From NCBI GenBank assembly GCA_944391115.1, contig CALXSJ010000014.1, positions 1-64,000 on the forward strand: a DNA stretch of 64,000 bases. Direction: 5' to 3'. The DNA comes from an uncultured Victivallales bacterium. Lineage in GTDB: Bacteria; Verrucomicrobiota; Lentisphaeria; Victivallales; UBA1829. Shown here piece after piece: positions 9,055 to 15,811 of the stretch; positions within the stretch are counted from its first letter, which is position 1, and the number at the start of each line of letters is the position of its first letter. The notes beneath the pieces were generated by a model. That model did not search any database. It was not told where the DNA came from and saw nothing but the letters and a program-made list of their open reading frames with translations. The position numbers and the translations under genes are program-made.

Positions 9055-9086
9055 AGCAAGCCTTTATTTATAAATAAAGGCTTGCT
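9055..9086. repeat. 32-bp perfect palindrome in the glycan operon leader
   Basis: Two 16-base arms (arm AGCAAGCCTTTATTTA and its exact complement) meet with no spacer. It lies about 105 bases upstream, on the minus strand, of the 8917-8948 hairpin. It could fold as RNA together with the downstream terminator or be a dyad protein-binding site. Confidence 0.7.
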
Positions 9087-9490
9087 TGCTGTCAGATCAG
9101 AAAAAGACGGCAAAGCACATCCTCCGGAAAGTCCTGGAACCAACCAAGTATTCTGTGCCATTATCTTTTTCATCTGACCTTCTTAAATTAGAAACCATCA
9201 ATTTCAGCTGGACATTCAAATTCCTTCCGGCAACTGTCAATAAGTAATATAAAATACCGCGTTTCCTGTAATATTCAAGTGCATCTTCTTATGAAGTCGG
9301 GAATAATCCGTAAGGAAAATTTTTTGAACGGAAATCTCTGCATGACGGGAGACTTCCCCGTCATGCAGATTCCATTTTTTCTTGTGCTGTTCAAAAAAAA
9401 TCAAATATATATAACAATAGGAATCACCGAAAAATCTATTGTCTCAATAGATTCCATTTAATCAAGATTTTAATAAGGAGAAAGGAAAAG
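9087..9490. promoter_or_regulatory. divergent intergenic region with two further hairpins
   Basis: This stretch separates the minus-strand glycan operon from the plus-strand replication module. A 12-bp stem (9338-9349 with 9357-9368; arm CTGCATGACGGG) has a T-rich tail on the plus strand and could be a terminator or attenuator. A 9-bp stem with a 3-base loop (9433-9453; AATCTATTG) lies just before the clamp-like gene and may be an operator. Short frames here (9174-8859 minus, 9279-9461 plus) span the hairpins and are not called as genes. Confidence 0.5.
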
Positions 9491-10849
9491 ATGAAACTCG
9501 AAGTGAGCAAAAATGAGTTGGAAAGAGCGTTGATCGCTCTGGGGAAACTGGTCTGCCGGACAGCGGCGGAAGCGGAATTCAAAGCATTGCGGATTGAAGC
9601 GGGAGAGAATCAAGTCCGCTTCTCGACCTGCTCGACATCGGAACAAATCACGTTCAAAACAGAGTGCCGGTCGGAGGGCGCATTTCACAGCATTGTGGGA
9701 TTCGATGAGTTTCGGGATGCGGTGCGAAGCGGAAGGAACAAAGTGCTGGAGATCGAAAATGGCGACAGCGTTCTGCGAGTCGGGGAAAGAACTTTGTTTC
9801 CGATGTCCGGCGTGGAATGGCGGGTTCCCGGTAAGGTTGAACATTGCTCTGTCAGCGAGCTGCCCGAGGGCTTTGTCTCTCTGCTGTCGGAGGCGGCACA
9901 GCTCGTGAACAGAAACGAACCGAGAATGATCATGCGGGGGATCAACCTCAGCCGGGAGGGGATCACATCGACCAACGGCAGAGAACTGCTGAATATCTGC
10001 GTTCCGCTGAATGTGGATGACTTCACGATCCCGCTTCCGTTGGCTCTGATGCAGACAAAAACAGCGGAATCCGGCAGGCTCTATACGTGGAGTGACAACC
10101 TCAATAGAGGCTGTCGCATCGAAACGGAACACTGGACGTGGTATGCAAAAGGTTTGCTCGGCAACTATCCGAACTGGAAACAGATCATCCCGGCGCAGAA
10201 GGCATTGGTTCGTTCGGTATCGTTCCTGCCGGAGCGAGGGCAGCAGCTTGAAACCTTCCTCAAGAACGTCCCCGATCAGCCGCCACACAATGCCGTGGAG
10301 CTGTATCAGAGCGATCCGGGATATTTGAACGTTCTCGCGGGAGAGATGCACACCAGCATAGCCGCCGAGTTTACGGGCGACTGGAACGATGTTTCGCTCA
10401 TGCTCAACAAGCACATGCTTCTTCGTCTGTTGTCGGAGGGGCATACGAAAATTGAGATGGCAGACAACCATATCCCGATTCTCGCAAGTGGAGGCACGGG
10501 ACGCTATATCACGATGCCGCTGTATCAGCCGAAATCCAAAATAACAACTCAAAATCAAACTCAAAATCAACCCCAAACGGAGGAATCCAAAATGGAAACA
10601 AACGAAATGAGAGTCGTGTCTGTCCCTGTGCAGACTGCCGCCCCGAAACAGGAAATCGAAGCCAACCCGATGGAAGAACTGAACAGTGCTATTGAATCGT
10701 TCCGCCTGAAACTGCGGATTGCATGGGATGAATCGAATCTTCTGAGCCGCAAAGTCAAGGAAGTTCAGCTTGCCCAGAAGCAGAAAGAACGGGACTTCAT
10801 TCAGGCGAAACGTGCCATCGAGCGTATCCGCATGGTCAGTGGATTCTGA
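9491..10849 (+). CDS. divergent DNA sliding-clamp-like protein (DnaN-like) with C-terminal extension
   Basis: 452 aa. I read the first 345 residues as a remote relative of the DNA polymerase III beta clamp. The N-terminus MKLEVSKNELERAL fits the first clamp strand and helix. STNGREL (160-166) stands where clamps have ATDGHRL, and GNYPNWKQIIP (224-234) matches the clamp motif G-x-(Y/F)-P-(D/N)-(W/Y)...(V/I)(I/L)P. GRYITMPL (337-344) matches the clamp ending V-x-MP-(M/L)-(R/L). A Gln/Asn linker (350-362) leads to a charged, probably coiled-coil tail (395-452) absent from normal clamps. AAGGAGAAAGGAAAAG precedes the start. It is the first gene of the plus-strand module. It may tether a polymerase or nuclease during element replication. 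This is a remote-homology call. Confidence 0.6.
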   Translation: MKLEVSKNELERALIALGKLVCRTAAEAEFKALRIEAGENQVRFSTCSTSEQITFKTECRSEGAFHSIVGFDEFRDAVRSGRNKVLEIENGDSVLRVGERTLFPMSGVEWRVPGKVEHCSVSELPEGFVSLLSEAAQLVNRNEPRMIMRGINLSREGITSTNGRELLNICVPLNVDDFTIPLPLALMQTKTAESGRLYTWSDNLNRGCRIETEHWTWYAKGLLGNYPNWKQIIPAQKALVRSVSFLPERGQQLETFLKNVPDQPPHNAVELYQSDPGYLNVLAGEMHTSIAAEFTGDWNDVSLMLNKHMLLRLLSEGHTKIEMADNHIPILASGGTGRYITMPLYQPKSKITTQNQTQNQPQTEESKMETNEMRVVSVPVQTAAPKQEIEANPMEELNSAIESFRLKLRIAWDESNLLSRKVKEVQLAQKQKERDFIQAKRAIERIRMVSGF

Positions 10850-10874
10850 TTCAAAAAAACAAACAGAAACATGG

Positions 10875-10916
10875 GTCTCCGGCAGGTGTTGAACCTGTCC
10901 GGAGACTCAATTTTTT
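10875..10916 (+). terminator. intrinsic terminator after the clamp-like gene
   Basis: GTCTCCGG-CAGGT pairs with ACCTG-TCCGGAGAC with a single bulge and is followed by six T. It lies within an apparent co-directional run of genes, so downstream genes may be partly insulated or reached by read-through. The downstream ribosome site AGGAG begins just after the T-run. Confidence 0.8.
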
Positions 10917-10929
10917 CAGGAGATTTATC

Positions 10930-11376
10930 ATGTTGAAATTGAATGCATCTTACAGTAAGAAAGTTCCGGCGGACACGGAGTATTCCAGCCAGAGCTACCA
11001 CGCCTCCATTGAGGTGGAAATCCCGGACGGTCTGACAGCGGAACAGCTTCAGAGCCGCATCCATGAGACCTTTGATCTTGTGCGGAACAGCGTCGAAACG
11101 GAACTGCATGGCGGTAATTGTACGACTGTACAGCAAAGACCGCAATCCCCGCAGAGTTATTCCGGAGGCAAGGGCAGTTACGGCAAGGGGAAAGGCAGTC
11201 AGAGTCCCGATGGTCCCGCGTCTCCGAAACAGATCAAATATCTGCTTGACCTCGCAAGGGACGCCCGTGTCACGCCTCAGCAGATCGCGGCAAGGTTCCG
11301 GGTGAATACCGTAGAGGAGCTGTCGCGCAATCAGTGCAGTCTGGCGATCAACGAGTTCAACGGAAAGGCGGCGTGA
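10930..11376 (+). CDS. hypothetical protein with Gly/Ser-rich linker and C-terminal helical module
   Basis: 148 aa. The first 60 residues look like a small alpha/beta domain (YHASIEVEIPDGL, then a long helix to about residue 60). A Gln/Ser/Gly/Lys-rich linker spans about 70-97. The last 50 residues (ASPKQIKYLLDLARD ... VEELSRNQCSLAINEF) form a helical module of the kind often found at the C-terminus of phage single-strand-annealing or recombination-associated proteins. The TGA stop is followed after one base by the nuclease start, so the two are coupled. A role with the nuclease in DNA processing is an inference. Confidence 0.75.
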   Translation: MLKLNASYSKKVPADTEYSSQSYHASIEVEIPDGLTAEQLQSRIHETFDLVRNSVETELHGGNCTTVQQRPQSPQSYSGGKGSYGKGKGSQSPDGPASPKQIKYLLDLARDARVTPQQIAARFRVNTVEELSRNQCSLAINEFNGKAA

Positions 11377-11377
11377 A

Positions 11378-12163
11378 ATGAATCTGAATGAGTTGCGCAA
11401 AGAACCGCACTGGTCGTATTCGGCGTTCCATTGCTACCTGACATGCCCGCTGAAATTCAAGTTCCAGTATGTCGAACATGTAGAGCCGGAGCACACGTGC
11501 AGTTGCTTTCCGTTCGGGCGTGCCTTCCATGCGGCGTTGAGTCAGCGTGCAAGGAGTGGTCCGCAGATGAAGATTGCAGATGTCAAGGAGCTGTTCGAGG
11601 CGTATTTCAAGGCGGAAATCAATGCCGTGGAGCATCTCGTCTACAAGCCGAAAGAGGATTACGGGTCTCTGCTGCAAACGGGATTTGACATGCTCACTGT
11701 CTGCCTCGAAAACTGGCAGGATGACTTTGCGGTCAGGAGCGTGGAGGAAGGGTTTTCCGTGGAGATTCCGGGGCTGTCGAAGCCGCTGATCGGGGAGTAT
11801 GACATGCTTGTGGAGGACGGCGGTCATGAGTGCATTGTCGATTGGAAAACAGCAAGCGCGAAATGGTCTCCGGGCAAGGCGCATCAGGACTTGCAGGCAA
11901 CAGTATTTTGTTACGCCCGTACAAAACAGACCGGCAGGAGTCCGCTGTTCCGGTTCGATATCGTGACGAAGACCAGAACGCCATGTGTGGAGTCGCACTA
12001 TACCGAGCGCAGAGAGCAGGACTTTCAACGCTTTGAACTGCTGGCGCAGACCATTGAATCGGCGATGCAGAGGGATGTGTTCTATCCGAACGAGACCTGC
12101 TTCTCGTGTTCCGACTGCCAGTTCAAAACCAAGTGCCGTTTGTGGCACGTAAGAAAGGGGTGA
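11378..12163 (+). CDS. PD-(D/E)XK nuclease, Cas4/AddB/RecB-like with Fe-S cysteines
   Basis: 261 aa. Core motifs are visible: His51 in FGRAFHAAL, Asp142 in GEYDML, Asp155 and Lys157 in IVDWKT, and the Q-x(5)-Y helix LQATVFCYA. Cys23 (YLTCPLKF) together with Cys241, Cys244, Cys247 and Cys253 near the C-terminus form the cysteine arrangement that holds a 4Fe-4S cluster in Cas4 and AddB. The family acts as single-strand or end-processing exonuclease. Its neighbours (clamp-like, DUF932, annealing-like module) indicate phage/plasmid recombination and not CRISPR adaptation; no Cas1/Cas2 or repeats are present. Confidence 0.88.
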   Translation: MNLNELRKEPHWSYSAFHCYLTCPLKFKFQYVEHVEPEHTCSCFPFGRAFHAALSQRARSGPQMKIADVKELFEAYFKAEINAVEHLVYKPKEDYGSLLQTGFDMLTVCLENWQDDFAVRSVEEGFSVEIPGLSKPLIGEYDMLVEDGGHECIVDWKTASAKWSPGKAHQDLQATVFCYARTKQTGRSPLFRFDIVTKTRTPCVESHYTERREQDFQRFELLAQTIESAMQRDVFYPNETCFSCSDCQFKTKCRLWHVRKG

Positions 12164-12167
12164 GACG

Positions 12168-12905
12168 ATGAGCAATCTTTGCATGGGCGGCGGTGGTCAC
12201 TACGCCACACGGGAAGAAGTGGCACTGGTTCCAACGCCGGAAGCAACTTCGAGCTGGAAGCCGGTTCCACATTATGAGGTCATTGAGGCGGTAACGGAGG
12301 TGGTGCAGGCGCATCAGTGGGTGATTCTGGAAGAACAGTTCGGCTTGGCACGTGAGGGTGCGAAGCTGTTCGGCGTGATGAAGATCAACAGGAGTTCTTC
12401 GCTGGAATGGTGCCGCTGCATCGGCATCCGCAATTCCCACGACAAGAGTTTTTCCGTGGGGTTGACAGCCGGGATTACGGTCATCTGCTGCTCGAATATG
12501 GCATTCGGCGGAAGCATGGTTCTGAAGCGCCGCCATACCTCGCGGATTGAGCTGTGCGATCTGGTTGACAAAGCCGTCGATGAACTCGAAAATGAGTTCC
12601 TGATACTGGAGAATGTAGCAGAGGATCTGAAAGTGGCGTATCTGGACAATGACGACGAAGCCAGAAGCCGAATCGTCAGAGCCGCAGAACTCGGTGCAAT
12701 CAACAGCTCGGATATTGTACCGGTGTACAAAGAATTCAAGACTCCCTCTCACGAGGAGTTCCTGGAGCCGACAAGATGGAGCCTGCTGAATGCGTTCACG
12801 GAGACGGTCAAGAAATACACCCCGCAACGGGTGGACGTCTCCTATGCCGCATTGAACCGCTGCTTCGGGCTGGACGGAAGAATACCGTTGTTATGGGAAA
12901 AGTAA
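12168..12905 (+). CDS. DUF932 (phage/plasmid-like TIGR03299-type) protein
   Basis: 245 aa. The order of motifs follows DUF932: an N-terminal region with a conserved Pro/His segment (KPVPHYEVIEAV), the strand pattern FGVMKI ... CRCIGIRNSHDKSFSVGLTAG, the ICCSNMAF segment typical of the family, and a helical C-terminus. DUF932 proteins are common on plasmids, phages and ICEs; their molecular function is not settled. It begins 5 bases after the nuclease stop, in the same operon. Confidence 0.85.
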   Translation: MSNLCMGGGGHYATREEVALVPTPEATSSWKPVPHYEVIEAVTEVVQAHQWVILEEQFGLAREGAKLFGVMKINRSSSLEWCRCIGIRNSHDKSFSVGLTAGITVICCSNMAFGGSMVLKRRHTSRIELCDLVDKAVDELENEFLILENVAEDLKVAYLDNDDEARSRIVRAAELGAINSSDIVPVYKEFKTPSHEEFLEPTRWSLLNAFTETVKKYTPQRVDVSYAALNRCFGLDGRIPLLWEK

Positions 12906-13020
12906 TCGCGGGTATTCACCCCATGGTACGCCCTCTGCCGGAAGTGGTGCAAACGGCAGAGTATTCATGCACTCCGGCGGCTTCGGTCGCCGGTTTTCTA
13001 TTCAAAACAGAAAGGAAAAA

Positions 13021-13335
13021 ATGATGGTGAAAATCTTTTGTCCGCACTGTTCCACCCCTGCCAATCCCGTACATTGCGCCCGCAATTTCGGAACCGCAGT
13101 CGGAATTGTCGCGGGAGGAACAAGTGTAGTTTCCGGTATGATTCAGGGTGCCTGTGTCGGAAGCGCTCTCGGTCCGGCAGGGATCGCAATCGGAGCTGCC
13201 GCAGGGTCTTTGTTGCGTGTTCTTCTTGGTGTTTCCTCCGGCGGTCTGCTTGGAGCACAGGTCGGAAGACTGATCGACGAGAATCTGATCGGTTTCTATC
13301 GCTGTCCGAAATGTCATGCAATTTTCAAGGCATAG
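13021..13335 (+). CDS. zinc-ribbon protein with glycine-zipper-like hydrophobic core
   Basis: 104 aa from the ATG at 13021 (AAAGGA upstream; a second ATG follows at once). CPHC near the N-terminus and CPKC near the C-terminus could form one split zinc ribbon. Between them lies a long Gly/Ala/Val-rich segment (VGIVAGGTSVVSG, GSALGPAGIAIGAAAGSLL) with glycine-zipper spacing, which could insert in membrane. No family is recognised with confidence. It is followed by a second small zinc-ribbon gene. Confidence 0.7.
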   Translation: MMVKIFCPHCSTPANPVHCARNFGTAVGIVAGGTSVVSGMIQGACVGSALGPAGIAIGAAAGSLLRVLLGVSSGGLLGAQVGRLIDENLIGFYRCPKCHAIFKA

Positions 13336-13343
13336 GTGAAGCT

Positions 13344-13493
13344 ATGACGGATGAGATTCATTGTCCGGACTGCGGTTCTATTCGCTGTATTCCGTGGGAT
13401 GACGGATGGCTCTGCCGTTGTTGCGGTACGGAGTTCGATGTGCCGGAGTCAGTAGAGGAGTTTCCGGAATCAGAAACGAATATGAAAGATTAG
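13344..13493 (+). CDS. small zinc-ribbon protein, 49 aa
   Basis: AGGTGA lies 3 bases before the ATG at 13344. Two CxxC pairs, CPDCGS and CRCCGTEF, separated by 13 residues make a compact zinc ribbon, followed by an acidic tail (VPESVEEFPESE). It ends the plus-strand operon, just before a terminator. Such mini-ribbons often bind DNA or partner proteins; the role here is unknown. Confidence 0.7.
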   Translation: MTDEIHCPDCGSIRCIPWDDGWLCRCCGTEFDVPESVEEFPESETNMKD

Positions 13494-13503
13494 AATTACA
13501 CTC

Positions 13504-13538
13504 AAAAAGTATCCGGAGATTGCTCGGATACTTTTTTT
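13504..13538 (+). terminator. intrinsic terminator ending the replication-module operon
   Basis: AAGTATCCG (13507-13515) pairs with CGGATACTT (13525-13533), followed by a run of T. The left-side A-run means it may also serve minus-strand transcripts ending at 13554. Confidence 0.85.
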
Positions 13539-13553
13539 ATCTGGTGCATTCAT

Positions 13554-14222
13554 TCAAATCAAATGATCTTCTCTGAACACGGATTTACGGGATGGATATT
13601 CCGTCAGTTCGATCAGTTTTCGGAATTGTTCCCCGGTGCGTATCCGGTCTTTTAATTTCGGTAAAATATTGAGCCTGCGCCAATCTTCTTCGCAGAACAG
13701 ATCAAGACAGGGACATTCCGACAGCAGTTCGGCTGAGCTGTAAAGGATGCTCCACCACATCGGTTTCGTAAACTGTTCCTTGAAAGGACATTGAAACCAA
13801 TGGCGCGGATTATGCTTGATGATCCAGAACCAGTCACCAAGTGTGAAGTCGTGCGTGTCGATATCCCCTGTATAACTCCAGCCACTCGCCAGCAATCCGC
13901 TTCTTATAGCCGGGTGATCCGGGATCTCGCAGTAATGAAGCAAAGTCGGTTGGTGCCGTAATAATTTCTGCCACTGATACGGGGTGAAATCCTGCCAGCA
14001 GGAACATCGCCAGGCAAGCGGAAGTTGTCCGGATAAGGCTGTCACCCAGTCGTCCGGGGTGAACTCTGCAAACGGGCAGAACTCCTGTAGTTCCGGGTGC
14101 CGTGAAATAATACGTGCCCATTGTTTCGGTGACAAAGGAGCGGATACGGATTCTGTTTCTGCTGCAAAGGCGGCACAGTTCCATTCAAGATCAAGGAATG
14201 TGTTCAGTTCTGTTTCGGTCAT
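13554..14222 (-). CDS. Trp-rich tandem-repeat protein
   Basis: 222 aa from the ATG at 14222, with GAGGTG 4 bases upstream; in-frame ATGs farther upstream lack ribosome sites. The protein is built of repeats of about 25 to 35 residues with the pattern [FL]-T/S-x(2)-[DQ]-W-x(2)-[LI][LI]-x-x-x-P-x-[LW]-x-x-x-C, for example LSPKQWARIISRHPELQEFC, FTPYQWQKLLRHQPTLLHYC and FTLGDWFWIIKHNPRHWFQC. The regular W, P and C positions suggest a helical solenoid used for protein binding. No enzyme motif is seen. It is convergent with the replication operon. Confidence 0.8.
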   Translation of the reverse strand: MTETELNTFLDLEWNCAAFAAETESVSAPLSPKQWARIISRHPELQEFCPFAEFTPDDWVTALSGQLPLAWRCSCWQDFTPYQWQKLLRHQPTLLHYCEIPDHPAIRSGLLASGWSYTGDIDTHDFTLGDWFWIIKHNPRHWFQCPFKEQFTKPMWWSILYSSAELLSECPCLDLFCEEDWRRLNILPKLKDRIRTGEQFRKLIELTEYPSRKSVFREDHLI

Positions 14223-14258
14223 GGTGCACCTCATGTTTTTGTGTTGTGGATTTTGTGA

Positions 14259-14347
14259 CAGGAGGATGCCTGTCATAATATTGTTGTGCGAAAATAAAAC
14301 TGATTGCATAAGTATCCGGCTGGTGCGGTTTCCCGCACACAAGCCGG
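14259..14347 (-). other. hairpins between two minus-strand element genes
   Basis: GACAGG-AGGATG-CCTGTC forms a short stem near 14259-14276. A longer interrupted stem joins CCGGCT/GTGCGG (14316-14328) to CCGCAC/AGCCGG (14333-14347). They lie downstream of the YagK/YfjJ-type gene and may end its transcript, although no clean T-run follows. Confidence 0.4.
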
Positions 14348-14423
14348 TATCATCAAATTATCATCATCCGGACTCCGCCGGACTCTCATATCATAGTAGA
14401 CACGCTGTATTTTTTTACCGGAC

Positions 14424-15035
14424 TTATTCCTTCGGGATCTGCGTAAAACCAAACATCCGGCATCCCTCCGGAGTCTTTTCCTTTTCATTGACTTTCGCGG
14501 CATAACTCATCCAGTGAGAAGCATTATGCAGTTGCGTTTCCGCATCCGCCCCATGACGGCGAATCCGTATGCCGGTATTGTTGTCCGCCTGTTCCTGCGG
14601 TGGACAATAGCGAACATAATTGGAATCAGGGGATGTTCCGATTTCACGGGACCAGACATCATTGAAAAATCCAGCGATCTTTCGGACATTCTGAACCTTG
14701 TTGCCGTCACAAACCGGATAGCAGTGATAATGAGGATGTTCGGAATCACGTTGTTCTCGTGCCCAGACAAGCTGGGCGTCGATCCCCTCCCGTTTCAACT
14801 TCATCCGGCATTTGCGTATTGCATTGGAAATATGCCGGTTATCATTCTGTGTTTCCATTTCAGGAGGAAAACGGAATTCCAGATGCCCTACAAATACCTG
14901 GTTATGCTTCTCGGTCATGTAACGCAACCGCTTCTGTATTTCATTTACTGCCTCCCGATAAACGGGATGCTCCGGATCGGCATTCACGGATAAATGGTTT
15001 AACTGGCTTTCCGTGTGGTGGTGTCTTTTCGGCAT
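14424..15035 (-). CDS. YagK/YfjJ-type (inovirus Gp2-like) replication-associated protein
   Basis: 203 aa from the ATG at 15035 with AGGAGC upstream. The body resembles the YagK/YfjJ C-terminal domain: a strand with FVGHLEFRFPP, a helix RHISNAIRKCRMKLKR, then the central SEHPHYHCYPVCDG, which carries an HxH-type metal-binding motif (His102, His104) as in HUH replication initiators, followed by a helix and VRYCPP. Proteins of this family are found in inoviruses and in CP4-like integrative elements such as the one with YfjJ in E. coli. The iteron-like field starts about 175 bases upstream. I infer a role in starting element replication; the catalytic tyrosine is not certain. Confidence 0.72.
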   Translation of the reverse strand: MPKRHHHTESQLNHLSVNADPEHPVYREAVNEIQKRLRYMTEKHNQVFVGHLEFRFPPEMETQNDNRHISNAIRKCRMKLKREGIDAQLVWAREQRDSEHPHYHCYPVCDGNKVQNVRKIAGFFNDVWSREIGTSPDSNYVRYCPPQEQADNNTGIRIRRHGADAETQLHNASHWMSYAAKVNEKEKTPEGCRMFGFTQIPKE

Positions 15036-15210
15036 GATTTGCTCTGCTCCTTTTCTGAATGATTTTATGTATGCCATGATTGATTTCTGTTCTGTAATTA
15101 TTCTCATTCTGGATTCGAACAATCATTGAAATCAATTTCCGTATCTTATTTCCGGGCTTATTCTGTGCTTCCTGTTCTCTGTTCATCGTTTTCTTATGGT
15201 TGCTGTTTAG

Positions 15211-15300
15211 GCTTATGGCTTTATAGCTTCCTGATAACTTTATAGCTTTTATAACTCTTATAGCTTACTCTAATAGCTCTTATAGCTTAGCTTTAGCTAT
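15211..15300. repeat. iteron-like direct repeats (TTATAGCTT), candidate origin
   Basis: Exact TTATAGCTT copies start at 15221, 15240, 15258 and 15280, spaced 18 to 22 bases. Degenerate copies occur at about 15213 (TTATGGCTT), 15271 (TAATAGCTC) and 15292 (TTTAGCTAT). The field is AT-rich and lies between the YagK/YfjJ-type gene and the AlpA-like gene, where an origin would be expected. Confidence 0.7.
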
Positions 15301-15457
15301 TTCTAATAACCGAGTTGTGCCTGATCGAATTTTGCCTGCATTTCCATAACTTTTTAAAACATGAGTTGCCGTAATGCTGAATGAGGCTGTTTTTACACTT
15401 AGGTCTCGCATAAAATAACAGGTTTTCAAAAGTAAAAAAGATTCATGACCCGCGATC

Positions 15458-15484
15458 GTATGCGCTCAAAGGAGGGGCGCATAC
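15458..15484 (+). promoter_or_regulatory. hairpin displaying the ribosome site of the AlpA-like gene
   Basis: GTATGCGC (15458-15465) pairs with GCGCATAC (15477-15484), which ends exactly one base before the ATG. The loop holds AAAGGAGG, so the ribosome site is presented in a stem-loop abutting the start codon. Such a structure could control translation. Confidence 0.55.
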
Positions 15485-15811
15485 ATGAATGAAATCAGAA
15501 TTTCAATGAATACCGTTCGCTTCTTCAAACGAATCATGCGTCCGGTCGCGGAAGAAGGAATTATTTCACTGCCGGAATACAATGAGGCGATTTCTCAATT
15601 GACCAGCCTTGCGGAACACGGGGTTCCCAAACCTGTGGTCACTCCGAAACTTCTGGATCAGCGTGAGGTCGCGGAGATGCTCAACATCAGCCACAGCAAT
15701 TTCAAAAAGCTCGAAGCCGAGGGAGCTTTCCCGTTCAAAAGAAAAATGGTAGGCTCAGCAGTGCGATACCGCAATACCGATGTTCTGAATTACATCAGTT
15801 CCTATGACTGA
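15485..15811 (+). CDS. AlpA/excisionase-like helix-turn-helix protein
   Basis: 108 aa. Residues 56-105 form a MerR-type winged helix (LLDQREVAEMLNISHSNFKKLE ... then SAVRYRNTDVLNYI), the fold of AlpA regulators and recombination directionality factors. The first 50 residues form a separate helical part. In CP4-like elements AlpA activates the integrase and excision. Its 3' end overlaps the convergent gene by 10 bases. Confidence 0.8.
   Translation: MNEIRISMNTVRFFKRIMRPVAEEGIISLPEYNEAISQLTSLAEHGVPKPVVTPKLLDQREVAEMLNISHSNFKKLEAEGAFPFKRKMVGSAVRYRNTDVLNYISSYD

Noticed and set aside
8859-9173. 104-codon minus-strand frame in the glycan leader
   Set aside because: It starts with a fair ribosome site but reads straight through a perfect palindrome and a terminator hairpin, so the structure, not the peptide, is probably what matters. 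A short leader peptide is not excluded.
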